64,000 bases of DNA, taken from contig JBAYUG010000001.1 of NCBI GenBank assembly GCA_041675325.1, forward strand, positions 1 to 64,000. The letters run 5' to 3'. The DNA comes from CAIKZJ01 sp041675325. GTDB taxonomy: Bacteria > Bacteroidota > Ignavibacteria > Tepidaquicellales > Tepidaquicellaceae. Shown in pieces: positions 16,171 to 24,729 of the stretch. Each line of letters begins with the position of its first letter. Within the stretch, counting starts at the first letter, position 1. The notes beneath the pieces are model-generated. The model made no database searches, was not told where the DNA came from, and saw only the letters and a program-made list of their open reading frames with translations. A program made the translations under genes and the position numbers.

Positions 16171-16630
16171 TTCGTCCCTACGGGACTTTTTATAAAGGAA
16201 GTTAAGACATAAGCGACATAATAAGTGGAATTTTAAGTTTTAAATTTATTTCTATGTTCAACACCTTCAAGGTTGTTTTGGTTTATGCTGCATACCCCGG
16301 GCTGCGCCCGGGGTTATTCATATTAAATCCCTTTGGGATTTTTCTTCAATAAGAATATGTGCGGTATGAGTTCCAATACTATAAATATGCCGTTCCTACC
16401 GGACGAAAAATAATAATTACATATTTTAATGCTATTGATATATCGTCCACGGGACTTTTTAAAGTAGAATTTTAAGTTTTAAATTTGTTTTTATGTTCAA
16501 CCCCTTCAGGGTTGTTTTGGTTTGTGCTGCTTACCCCGGGCTGCGCCCGGGGTTATTCACATTAAATCCCTTCGGGATTTTTTCTTCAAAAAGAATATGT
16601 GTTGGTATAAGTCCCAATACTATAAATACG
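16171..16630. repeat. Two direct copies of a four-hairpin intergenic repeat
   Basis: Units at about 16171-16395 and 16444-16630 share the same order of short palindromes: GTCC..CGGGAC, CAACCCCTTCAGGGTTG, CCCCGGGCTGCGCCCGGGG and AAATCCCTTCGGGATTT, joined by conserved spacers (TTTTAAGTTTTAAATTT; GTTATTCA.ATTAAAT). The last three hairpins recur at 62190-62280. The 62-codon open frame from 16522 overlapping the second unit is not a gene. Confidence 0.85.
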
Positions 16631-16715
16631 TACCTTCACAAAGACTAGCCCCCTGTAGGAAAGCCTATGAGACATTAACAGACGAAACTAATAATGTTGA
16701 TTTGATATAAAATAT

Positions 16716-16750
16716 AAAGCTCTGTATTCGATTACTAAATACAGAGCTTT
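16716..16750. terminator. Hairpin terminator downstream of the tetrahaem cytochrome gene
   Basis: AAAGCTCTGTATT and AATACAGAGCTTT form a 13-bp stem. On the minus strand it follows the cytochrome stop codon by 21 bases and is followed by a T-containing tail (TTTATATTTTAT), so it probably ends that transcript. Confidence 0.75.
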
Positions 16751-16771
16751 TATGTATGGAGGGATATTTAC

Positions 16772-17350
16772 TTACCTTGTTATGTTCGGATTTGTATGCT
16801 TTATCTTTTCCCAAGATGTATCATAATCAAAACTCTTAAACGTAGGACTGTCTGAGTTATGGCAGGTCTTACAGAATTCCGCATCATTAATATGAACAAC
16901 TAATCCGTTAGCAATTGCCTGCTGTTTATCTTTCATAATTGACAATTTTTTATATTCCGAACCAGGACCATGGCAGGATTCACACTGCACGCCCTGAGTT
17001 TTATCGAATGTTTCATTAAGTTCTGCAACGTCAATGTCTTTGCCGAGTACATGACATTTTATACATAACGGAGTTTCAGCCGCGGGTGTATCAAATCCCT
17101 TATCTTTTGCTATCTTGTCAGCTTCAGCAGTCTGCAATGTTTTAAATGCCTGCGAGTGCTTTGAGTCCTGCCAGATTTCAAGCTGTTTGCCTTTGTTCTC
17201 GCCTTTATGGCATGTTGCAGCACAACTGTTTACACCCACATACTTAAAAAACGGTGCATTTTCAGAAAATCCTTTGTTTCCGTTGAAAAGTAATGCAGCA
17301 AAGAACACTGCTACGATTACAAGAATAATAATTTTAATTTTTGTTTTCAT
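16772..17350 (-). CDS. Periplasmic tetrahaem c-type cytochrome (cytochrome c554-like)
   Basis: 192 residues. The N-terminal hydrophobic segment (about 5-22) is an uncleaved anchor or signal peptide. Haem-attachment motifs are C96-I-K-C-H100, C123-E-S-C-H127, C160-K-T-C-H164 and an unusual C43-A-A-T-C47-H48 with three residues between the cysteines. The arrangement and the phrases KHSQAFKTL and GVQCESCHGPGS are typical of the cytochrome c554/c' family (electron carriers in anaerobic respiration and nitrogen or sulfur metabolism). The gene is monocistronic with a terminator just downstream. The CX3CH site is either a genuine variant haem site or a lost one. The electron partner is unknown; the large redox module at 23.5-26.9 kb is a candidate. 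Confidence 0.85.
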   Translation of the reverse strand: MKTKIKIIILVIVAVFFAALLFNGNKGFSENAPFFKYVGVNSCAATCHKGENKGKQLEIWQDSKHSQAFKTLQTAEADKIAKDKGFDTPAAETPLCIKCHVLGKDIDVAELNETFDKTQGVQCESCHGPGSEYKKLSIMKDKQQAIANGLVVHINDAEFCKTCHNSDSPTFKSFDYDTSWEKIKHTNPNITR

Positions 17351-17524
17351 GATTCATAGTCTTTAAATCTATATATAATTTAAGAAAGCATAACACAACA
17401 AAATATAGTCCGTTGGATTGAAAAAGGGAGTAATTCTATTTTCAGCCTGAGGGTCTATTGTTTTCGCTTATTTCCTTATGTAGATTTGTGAAGTAATAAA
17501 ATCTTAAAACGAGAAGGAGAAAAA

Positions 17525-17707
17525 ATGGATATATTAACAGTTCTTATCACATTAGTGGCGGCAGGTTTTATATTATGGCTTATTAACCGAATACCCATGC
17601 AGTCAACGATAAAAACAATCGTAAATGTAGTCGTCGTATTAATTGTTGTAATTTGGCTATTTAAAACATTCGGACTCTGGGCTTATTTATCAAACCTAAC
17701 AGTATAG
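17525..17707 (+). CDS. Small two-helix membrane protein (Thivi_2564-like)
   Basis: 60 residues with a strong GAGAAGGAGA site before the ATG. Two hydrophobic helices (about 4-20 and 32-50) surround the loop NRIPMQSTIKTI. The pattern 'LINR.IPM...IK.I.NVVVV..V..WLLK.FGLW' resembles the small Thivi_2564-family membrane proteins found in many bacteria, whose function is unknown. The gene stands alone. Confidence 0.7.
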   Translation: MDILTVLITLVAAGFILWLINRIPMQSTIKTIVNVVVVLIVVIWLFKTFGLWAYLSNLTV

Positions 17708-18026
17708 CTGCTATAATACTTTTAGTATAAGTATTTACGATTGCACTAAAGGACAAATTATTTATCAGGTATATAATAATATATCTTGAATAATTTTTCA
17801 ATTATATTTAACAGCATATCTCGGAACAGGAAGCTGCTTATAAATTATTGGTAATTTGATAACACTCATGCAAGATTCCTTGATTATGAGAAAATAAATA
17901 CAGCGAGCCTTATATGTGGACTGCATTTATACGGCCGTCAGTTGTTATATTACAACTTAAGCTGAAACACCTTGCATATATTTTACTTGAGATTTTTCAA
18001 TCAGATATTCATGATTTCTCGTATCA
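17708..18026. other. Intergenic region, nothing recognised
   Basis: The 319-base AT-rich space between the small membrane protein and the converging T9SS cargo gene shows no open frame with a credible start, no strong hairpin and no repeat that I can see. Confidence 0.5.
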
Positions 18027-19238
18027 TTATTTAAGCAACAACATTTTCCTTGTTTCTTTAAATTTACCAGAAGACAAGGTGTAGAAATATACTCCCCCGG
18101 GAAATTCACCTGCATTCCAGTTATATGAATACTCACCCGGCTGCAAGTGTTCGTTAACCAAAACTGATATTTCTTTTCCGAGTAAATCATGTACTGCTAA
18201 CTTAGTTTGTCCGCCCGAAGATATAGAAAACTTAATGTCGGTTGACGGATTAAAAGGGTTCGGATAATTTTGCTGAAGAAAATATTTATCAGGAACTTCA
18301 CTGCTTATATTCTCTGTCTCTGTAATCTGAGGATAATATCTCACCCAGACTTTTCCTTCAGTATCACCGGCAAGAATTCTTTGGTCAAAACCGGGATATA
18401 CAACAATGCTTGTAATTGTTACTCCGCTTGGCGGAAATCCCTGGTTTTTGGGATACCATGTTGTTCCACCGTTAGGTGAGAAATATACACCATAATTTCC
18501 CCCTGCAAATACATAAGCACTGTACGTGTATAAGCAGTATATTTGATCCTCAGTAAATACAGAAGTATATGTATTGCCGTTATTTACTGAGCGGTATATT
18601 CCGTTCATATTTCCAAGATATACATAGTTTCCATAAGTTGCGATGCAATCAAAGACATTTCCATACATAGTGTAATCCCAGGTGGCACCATTATCGGGTG
18701 AGCGTTCAATTCCCCAGTCCATACCGGCGTTGTACAGGTATGATGTGTTAGAACCTAAAGCCCTTGAAATACCTGCATTCGTTTGTGTCCATGTATTACC
18801 ATTATTTCCCGAAATCCAGATACCATGGCTTGTGGGATAAAAAGGCGATCCAGCAAAAACATATCCGCCTTTTACAGTCATACACGTAATTGGTTTGTCA
18901 TTTAAAGATGTCTGCGACCAGTTTATTCCGTTATTCGCGGAAACGAAGACACCGGAACCAGTCCCAGCAAAAACATAATTCCCGCTGACCGAAAGAACAT
19001 TAACCCCTATCGTAAGAGATGTATGAGTAAAGATACCCCCGCCTACTATGTTATAATAATAGACTCCGTTTGAGCCTGCTGAGACAAGTATGTAACTTCC
19101 GCTCTGTGCAAGTGCACGTATAGCTCCTGCATTAGGACCAACAAGATAAGACCAGGTATTTTGAGCAACACCGGTATTTATCGAAATTATGATTTGCAAC
19201 AACAAAAAAATTACTAAGGTAAAAATAAATTTTTTCAT
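18027..19238 (-). CDS. Secreted Asp-box repeat protein with T9SS type A sorting domain
   Basis: 403 residues. The signal peptide (about 1-25, ending NTGVAQNTW) is followed by about seven 'YVFAG...GV..S.NNG..W' repeats, forming a sortilin/Ycf48-like propeller. The sorting domain begins at about residue 320 (QNYPNPFNPSTDIKFSI … HDLLGKEISVLVNEHLQPGEY … GVYFYTLSSGKFKETRKMLLLK). It is less similar to the cargo genes at 9 and 47 kb than those are to each other. The gene stands 43 bases upstream (by map) of the TPR gene and is read in the same direction after it. A structural or binding role at the cell surface is inferred. Confidence 0.83.
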   Translation of the reverse strand: MKKFIFTLVIFLLLQIIISINTGVAQNTWSYLVGPNAGAIRALAQSGSYILVSAGSNGVYYYNIVGGGIFTHTSLTIGVNVLSVSGNYVFAGTGSGVFVSANNGINWSQTSLNDKPITCMTVKGGYVFAGSPFYPTSHGIWISGNNGNTWTQTNAGISRALGSNTSYLYNAGMDWGIERSPDNGATWDYTMYGNVFDCIATYGNYVYLGNMNGIYRSVNNGNTYTSVFTEDQIYCLYTYSAYVFAGGNYGVYFSPNGGTTWYPKNQGFPPSGVTITSIVVYPGFDQRILAGDTEGKVWVRYYPQITETENISSEVPDKYFLQQNYPNPFNPSTDIKFSISSGGQTKLAVHDLLGKEISVLVNEHLQPGEYSYNWNAGEFPGGVYFYTLSSGKFKETRKMLLLK

Positions 19239-19281
19239 ATCGTTCTTATTTTAATATTAAATTTTAGTTCAATTAATTGTT

Positions 19282-20208
19282 TTATTTACAGTATTTGTTT
19301 ATAAATTCATCCGCATCATCTTCACCGAGTGATTTTGCTTTTTTCCAGTCGGTACATGCTTTTGCGTTTTCACCAAGGTATAAATAACAATTTCCTCTAT
19401 AGAAGTAGCTAATCTGAGAATCGGGATCAATTTCAATCGCTCTTGTGTAATCTTTAACAGCACCATCAATATCTTCAATGGCTGTCTTAGCCGCAGCACG
19501 GAAATAAAACGCCTCGAAATAATCTGTATATATTTCTATAGCTTTGGTGTAATCCGAAATTCCCTTTTGGTATTCTTTAAAACCAAAATGATATACTCTT
19601 CCTCTGTGCATATATGCAGTATAAAGGTCCGGGTCAAGCTCTATGACTTTCGTGAAATCTGCGAGTGCATTTGAATATTCCTTTATCTTTTCATAAGTGG
19701 TTCCCCTTCCGTTGTAAGCAAACACAAAGCCCGGGTCTATTTGAATTGCTCTTGAAAAATCAAGAATTGCCTCGGTATATTTCTTAAGATTAAAATAAGC
19801 TGTGCCCCTGCCGTTATAAGCCTGAACAAGGTCTGGCTTTAATTCCATCGCTTTTGTGTAATCTGAAATCGCCTTTGTGTATTCTTTCAGCCTGTCATAA
19901 GAAAGTCCGCGGTTGCAGTAAGCCTCCGCAAAGTAGGGATTAATTTCTATTGCCTTTGTGTAGTCCTGAATGGCGGCTTTGTAGTTTTTCAAACCAAGAG
20001 CATATGCATTTCCCCTGTTGTAAACTGTAACAGCATTTTCAGGGTCGAGCTTTAATGATGCTGTATAATATTCAACAGCTTTTTCATTATTCCCCGACAT
20101 GTATTCCTTTACCCCCATATCAAAATATTCTCCGGCAGTCTGGGAATGAAGATTTGTTGTAGCCACCAAAAGAGAGATAATAGTCGAAAATAGAATAATT
20201 GTTTTCAT
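19282..20208 (-). CDS. Exported tetratricopeptide-repeat protein
   Basis: 308 residues. A signal peptide (about 1-22, ending NLHSQ) is followed by eight tandem 34-residue TPR units ('A..DYTKAIE..P....AY..RG..Y..L..Y..A'), covering almost the whole mature protein. TPR domains bind peptides or other proteins; the periplasmic position suggests a scaffold in the envelope. The C-terminus holds one extra helix pair (ACTDWKKAKSLGEDDADEFINKYC). It is read just before the T9SS cargo gene at 18027-19238 (43-base gap), and the two may share a transcript. The TPR protein at 51946-52782 is a paralogue in type but not close in sequence. Confidence 0.85.
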   Translation of the reverse strand: MKTIILFSTIISLLVATTNLHSQTAGEYFDMGVKEYMSGNNEKAVEYYTASLKLDPENAVTVYNRGNAYALGLKNYKAAIQDYTKAIEINPYFAEAYCNRGLSYDRLKEYTKAISDYTKAMELKPDLVQAYNGRGTAYFNLKKYTEAILDFSRAIQIDPGFVFAYNGRGTTYEKIKEYSNALADFTKVIELDPDLYTAYMHRGRVYHFGFKEYQKGISDYTKAIEIYTDYFEAFYFRAAAKTAIEDIDGAVKDYTRAIEIDPDSQISYFYRGNCYLYLGENAKACTDWKKAKSLGEDDADEFINKYCK

Positions 20209-20563
20209 AATATTATATTATAATATTAAAATCAAATTGATTTTCAATTTTCAAATACTACAATTTCTTTTGTTGTATCCCTACTTAAAACTGAGAAAAG
20301 AGATACGCTAAACAGAAATATATGTTAAAACTTATAAATATTATCCGAATATAAAAAAGTATAATCGCCGTACAATTGCAATCATAATATTCATGTTGAT
20401 TATTAAAAAGAAATTTCATACGTTGTATGATAAACTTATAAGTTTTTTAACTTATGACTGGTTACAGAACATACAATATGGCTCCTGTAATAAATTTATT
20501 CTTCCCAAAGGCTTACTTATATCTAATCGAATCAGAACTTTCATCTAAACTAATCATATAACT
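20209..20563. other. Divergent intergenic region
   Basis: 355 bases between the divergently read TPR gene and the LprI-like gene. It is very AT-rich and should hold promoters for both directions, but I see no convincing motif, repeat, RNA structure or short gene. Confidence 0.5.
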
Positions 20564-20980
20564 ATGAAAACATTTTTAATTGTATTTTTATTTGTGTTCG
20601 TTGCTATACCGCTTATGGCACAGAAATACGACCACCCGATTGATAAATCTCTCGAAGACTGCATGGAAAAAGATATGTCAACGGCAGGAATGGTAAAATG
20701 TATCAATGAAGCGTATGATAAGTACGATAATGAGTTAAACCGGCTTTACAAGATTTTAATGAAAGGTCTCGATGAAGAATCAGCAAAAGAACTAAAGTCA
20801 GCACAGCTTGAATGGATTGCCTTCAGGGATAAAGAGTTTAAATTAATAGACGCAATCTATTCAAAACTCGAGGGTACGATGTATATACCAATGAGGGTTT
20901 CTGACAGAATGGAAATTGTTAAAAAACGCGTACTTGATTTTGAAGCATACGCAGACCTTGTGGGGATAAGTACAAAATGA
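20564..20980 (+). CDS. LprI-like periplasmic protein (DUF1311)
   Basis: 138 residues with a signal peptide (about 1-19, ending PLMAQ). The pattern C-x7-14-MVKC…YDNELNRLYK…LKSAQLEWIAFRDKE is the PF07007 (LprI/DUF1311) signature, with paired cysteines and the AQ..W..FRD helix. Family members are small periplasmic or lipoprotein-like domains; the mycobacterial LprI inhibits lysozyme, but that role cannot be assumed here. Its stop overlaps the next lipoprotein's start by ATGA, so the genes are translationally coupled. Confidence 0.82.
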   Translation: MKTFLIVFLFVFVAIPLMAQKYDHPIDKSLEDCMEKDMSTAGMVKCINEAYDKYDNELNRLYKILMKGLDEESAKELKSAQLEWIAFRDKEFKLIDAIYSKLEGTMYIPMRVSDRMEIVKKRVLDFEAYADLVGISTK

Positions 20981-21858
20981 AAAAGATTATTATAGCTATT
21001 TTTGCCGCAGTCATTATTATAATAGGCTGTACAAAGAATGAGGAAAATATAGCAAAAACAGAAAAATCTAAATCTGATATTACAGACACAACACTCCGTA
21101 AAGCAGTTGATAAACCAAAAGAGGATTCTCTTATTAATTACAAACTCAAGGAAGCTAAATTCAACGAAAAGCTGACACCCGAAGACAAATTGAGTAATGT
21201 CACTTTCAAAACCTACACGCCTCTATCAGATGTCGAGCCACGAAACATTGTATATGTAATCGACTATGACGGGAAAAGCATAACTGATACTGCCCGTTCA
21301 TACACAGATATTGAAATTAAATTTATTGACATAGATAAAAGCGACGGATATAAAGAGTTGCTGCTGAAAATAAATCCGGGTTCTGAAGAAACGGGTTTGG
21401 GAAATGTTTTTGAATACAGAGTTTACAAATTTACGGATAAACCTTTGTTGATAACGGGAAAATACCTATACTCAATTCATTTTACTCCTGACGGAAAAGG
21501 AAAAGTATCTGCAACAAGCTCAGAATCATTTACTGCTTTAAACGAAACATACGTATATTCAAAAGACGGAATGAAGCTCGAGGAAGTGCCTGTTGACTAT
21601 TACACAATAAATGTAAGCGCGACAGCAAAGGTACCGATCAATCTTGTAATTAAACGAGACGAAAATTCCGGTTCTGCTACAACAATAGAGCAGGGCGAAA
21701 AAGTTAAGCTGACAGGTTTTGATAAGAAAGAAATCAGAGACGGTAAAAGGTGCAATAACTGGTTTAAAGTATCGAGACCTAACGGCAAAAGCGGATGGCT
21801 TCTAATAGAGTGCTGCAATTTCGAGGAATTTTTTGAAGGTATCCATTGTGCAGGATAA
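20977..21858 (+). CDS. Lipoprotein with C-terminal SH3-like domain
   Basis: 293 residues. The lipobox IIIIGC (Cys at about 18) marks a lipoprotein. Residues from about 208 (INLVIKRDENSGS … VKLTGFDKKE … NNWFKVSRPNGKSGWLL) look like a bacterial SH3 domain, which usually binds peptidoglycan or is a regulatory module. The middle part (about 60-200) is beta-rich and unrecognised. Its start overlaps the stop of the LprI-like gene (ATGA), and another lipoprotein gene follows after 50 bases, so the three form an envelope-protein operon. Confidence 0.75.
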   Translation: MKKIIIAIFAAVIIIIGCTKNEENIAKTEKSKSDITDTTLRKAVDKPKEDSLINYKLKEAKFNEKLTPEDKLSNVTFKTYTPLSDVEPRNIVYVIDYDGKSITDTARSYTDIEIKFIDIDKSDGYKELLLKINPGSEETGLGNVFEYRVYKFTDKPLLITGKYLYSIHFTPDGKGKVSATSSESFTALNETYVYSKDGMKLEEVPVDYYTINVSATAKVPINLVIKRDENSGSATTIEQGEKVKLTGFDKKEIRDGKRCNNWFKVSRPNGKSGWLLIECCNFEEFFEGIHCAG

Positions 21859-21908
21859 AATCAGAAACAAAAGTAAAATAATACTAATTAAAAAATAAAT
21901 TTGTAGAT

Positions 21909-22685
21909 ATGAGATACATTTTATTGTTAATTTTGTCGGGGCTATTACTGTCAGGCTGTTCAAAGAAAGAAGAGAAGGAAACAGAACCTGAAAAACCAAA
22001 GGTTGAAAGTACCGAACAGATTCAGGTAAAAGCTTCTGATAGTGCTTCTTACGAGGGGGCAGGACTTAATAATCCAGATGCATCGGATTCACTTATTGAA
22101 ATTAAATACGGAATTAAAGAAATACCAAAATCTTTAAAGTACACGGGTAAAATTGCTGCAAGCGCAAGCTGGAAGGACAAGAACGGGCTGAATGTACTTC
22201 TTATAACGGAGACGAAGGATAAAAAAGTCAGAGATGAAAAAATGGACGGGAAATACCTCGAACAGGAAGCAGCATATTCGAAAGAGTTTTTCGGATATCA
22301 GTTTCTTGTAAGAGGAGATACCGCCGAACTTCTCTGGAAGATACAGGATTTAATAAAGGAATGTGAGGCCGACCTGACTCTTGATTATATTACAAATTCA
22401 CTTTCTGTTACTGACATTAACAAAAACGGAATAGGCGAAAGTACATTTCTTTACACACTGGGTTGCAGAAGTGATGTGAGTCCGCTTGGATACAAACTGC
22501 TGATGCATGAGGGCAAGGATAAATATGCGATAAGAGGAACAAGACTCATAATTGTAGAGGGTGCTAAACCATACGGAGGAGAAATGAAGGCAGATCCTTC
22601 GTTTGATACTGCACCTGCGGGATTCTTTGACTATGCTAAGAAACAATGGAAGAAATTCGAAAAGGAAAAGTTTAACACTGAATAG
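21909..22685 (+). CDS. Lipoprotein, M949_RS01915-like
   Basis: 258 residues with a lipobox LLSGC (Cys at about 17) followed by a charged linker KKEEKETEPEKPK. The core (ASASWKDKNGLNVLLITET … YQFLV … LSVTDINKNGIGESTFLYTLGCRSDVSPLGYKLLMHEGKDKYAIRGT) resembles the M949_RS01915 proteins annotated loosely as surface polysaccharide biosynthesis proteins; the D-I-N-K-N-G segment also looks like an FG-GAP/EF-hand-like calcium loop. The function is unproven. It is the third gene of the lipoprotein operon begun at 20564. Confidence 0.6.
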   Translation: MRYILLLILSGLLLSGCSKKEEKETEPEKPKVESTEQIQVKASDSASYEGAGLNNPDASDSLIEIKYGIKEIPKSLKYTGKIAASASWKDKNGLNVLLITETKDKKVRDEKMDGKYLEQEAAYSKEFFGYQFLVRGDTAELLWKIQDLIKECEADLTLDYITNSLSVTDINKNGIGESTFLYTLGCRSDVSPLGYKLLMHEGKDKYAIRGTRLIIVEGAKPYGGEMKADPSFDTAPAGFFDYAKKQWKKFEKEKFNTE

Positions 22686-22971
22686 CATTCGAGAGATTGA
22701 AATTAAAGAAAGATAATAAACGCTGTGATTGATTTTAGGCGAAGAATTTCTTAATGCATGTGAATTTAATACGTTTATTACGTTAAACCGTTTGAACCAA
22801 ATAAATACTAATCTTTACGGAGTAGTTCCTTTTTGGTTCATCTGCACTATTACGTTATAAGAATACTTTCCATATCTTTACCAAGAAGATTTATTAAAAA
22901 TGAGATTAAAACATTTCTTATAAAACAAAAGATAGCTTAAATGGTTGTCTTAAAAGAAAGGAAATATATTT

Positions 22972-23370
22972 ATGTTAAGAAAGGTATTTTTAGTCGCGAC
23001 ATTACTAATGGCAACTGCAACTTTTGCTCAAAATGCAAATAATCAGTGGAGTAATGAAAATGTAAAAACAATTTCCGGAATGATTTATGATAATTCACGT
23101 CCAACAAGTTATATGATAGCTGACGACGGGACATATTATAAAGTTCACCTTGGTCCAATCTGGTTCTGGAATCAGAATAATTATTCTATTCAAACAGGTG
23201 CCGTGAAAATAAAAGGAAATGTAAAAACCCAAAGCAGTGATTACCAGATTTACCCCTTCACAATAGAGCAAAATGGTTATGTAATTACTTTAGCGGATGA
23301 CAAAGGTGTCCCCAATTGGGGTAATAGCAGAGGAAATCGTGGTAGAGGAAATAATTGGAGAAACCGGTAA
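22972..23370 (+). CDS. Small secreted protein with Arg/Gly-rich tail
   Basis: 132 residues with a signal peptide (about 1-19, ending ATFAQ). The mature part (TISGMIYDNSRPTSYMIADDG, YYKVHLGPIWFWNQNNYSI) suggests a small OB-like beta-barrel, as in periplasmic 'DNA-binding-like' proteins of anaerobes. The last 20 residues are rich in Arg, Gly and Asn (NSRGNRGRGNNWRNR). An AAAGGAAA site precedes the ATG. The gene appears monocistronic, upstream of a converging cytochrome operon. I do not recognise a named family. Confidence 0.65.
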   Translation: MLRKVFLVATLLMATATFAQNANNQWSNENVKTISGMIYDNSRPTSYMIADDGTYYKVHLGPIWFWNQNNYSIQTGAVKIKGNVKTQSSDYQIYPFTIEQNGYVITLADDKGVPNWGNSRGNRGRGNNWRNR

Positions 23371-23473
23371 TTAATAAGCTAAAAGAAATTAATTATTTGA
23401 GTGCACGTAGAATAACTTGAAAACTATCTTTTTTATGAGGACTTTTAATTTATAAGAAGTTCTTCATAATAAT

Positions 23474-23499
23474 CTCCTGCCCGCAGTAACGGGCAGGAG
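23474..23499 (-). terminator. Terminator of the cytochrome/HybB/HybA operon
   Basis: CTCCTGCCCG and CGGGCAGGAG form a perfect 10-bp stem with a 6-nt loop, 8 bases beyond the cytochrome stop codon on the minus strand. No long U tract follows, but the position suits the end of the operon. Confidence 0.65.
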
Positions 23500-23507
23500 T
23501 ATATTTA

Positions 23508-24716
23508 TTACCTTTTCTTAGGGACGGGCGAGAACTGCGGGTATGACATATCATCATGACATTCCTTGCATTCGGGTTTCGCCGTAAAGTTTTCGTTTGG
23601 ATGGCATGTCTTGCATTCTATCTCTACGTGAGCTTCCGACAAAACAATTCCAGTTACTTTATGGTTAAAGCTTCCAAGCTTGAAATTATCATGACAACTT
23701 TTGCATTCTCTGCTGAGGCTTTTTATTTGTCCTCTGCCGTGGCAGCTTTCGCAATCAAGCTTGTTGTGATAGGAGCTTAACGCCCAACCTGTTGATTTAG
23801 CATGATTGAACGGACTTGCTTCGGATGTCTTGTGACACTTATTGCAAGTATGACCACCGTGGCAGCTTGAACATTTCATGTGCTTTTCTTCGAACGATAA
23901 AACCTCTTTTACGGGATTGATTTTGTTTTCGCCTTTTAAAGGATGACAGCTTATGCAGTTATCCTGTCCATGGCAGCTTTTGCATTCAATGTTAAATAAA
24001 TCAAAATGCTCGTTGTGATAGAATGTGACAAACTTCCCTTCTTCGTGGCTTGTCTCATATTTCATCGATTCGGGCTGCGGTACGAGAGGATGATTCTTTC
24101 CTTTTATTGCATCAAGCAGCTGCTGCAAATTAACCGGCTCGCCTTTACCTTTTGGCTTATGGCACTGCGTATTGCAGCCGTTCTGTCTGCTCCACTGTTT
24201 GTGGCAGGTTGTGCACATTCTGTGGTAAGCAGATTTTAAATCGGGTACTGAGACGTCTTCACGCGCTCTTTCCTGTTCATGGCATTTGTTGCATTTAAGT
24301 ATAGGGCCTGATGTATTGTAATGATGGCATCCCGAGCATCCTGTCGTCATTTCCGCCATTTGAGAATGAATCCTGTGTGAGAATAATACGCCCTCGTATT
24401 TATCCGATAAAGCCTCAAGAATGATTCCATCGGGTCCTTCTTTATAAGAGCGCTCCGACGCTGAAATCATGCCTTCACGCGGGCACGGGCTCAGCTGTGG
24501 GTCTTTAGTAGTCGGGTAATGATCAGCATGACAAGTTTTGCAAGTAATATTCTTGTTTATTTCTTCTGCAAGATTATTTGTAGTCTTCATGCTCTTCTTG
24601 ACTTCCTGCATAACTTTTATTTCGAGCTTCTGTTTTGTCTGAAGCCGAGGATTTTCGCCCAGCAGAAGACAGGCGACAAGAATGAGCGGTACTATTATAA
24701 AATATATTTTCTTCAT
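23508..24716 (-). CDS. Thirteen-haem c-type cytochrome, electron-transfer subunit
   Basis: About 402 residues from the ATG at 24716, favoured over an in-frame GTG at 24722 because GGAG lies 5 bases before it. The N-terminus ends LILVAC, a possible lipobox. Twelve CXXCH motifs (the first CKTCH, the last CKECH) and one CX3CH (CNTQCH, near residue 181) are present, with many extra His for bis-His ligation. The pattern of clustered 'C..CHG...C..CH' pairs is like that of Hmc/class III-type multihaem cytochromes. The gene starts 13 bases after the HybB-like gene, so it should form the periplasmic or surface electron acceptor of that membrane complex, carrying electrons between menaquinol and an external partner. 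Confidence 0.85.
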   Translation of the reverse strand: MKKIYFIIVPLILVACLLLGENPRLQTKQKLEIKVMQEVKKSMKTTNNLAEEINKNITCKTCHADHYPTTKDPQLSPCPREGMISASERSYKEGPDGIILEALSDKYEGVLFSHRIHSQMAEMTTGCSGCHHYNTSGPILKCNKCHEQERAREDVSVPDLKSAYHRMCTTCHKQWSRQNGCNTQCHKPKGKGEPVNLQQLLDAIKGKNHPLVPQPESMKYETSHEEGKFVTFYHNEHFDLFNIECKSCHGQDNCISCHPLKGENKINPVKEVLSFEEKHMKCSSCHGGHTCNKCHKTSEASPFNHAKSTGWALSSYHNKLDCESCHGRGQIKSLSRECKSCHDNFKLGSFNHKVTGIVLSEAHVEIECKTCHPNENFTAKPECKECHDDMSYPQFSPVPKKR

Positions 24717-24729
24717 ATTCACTCCGTGT

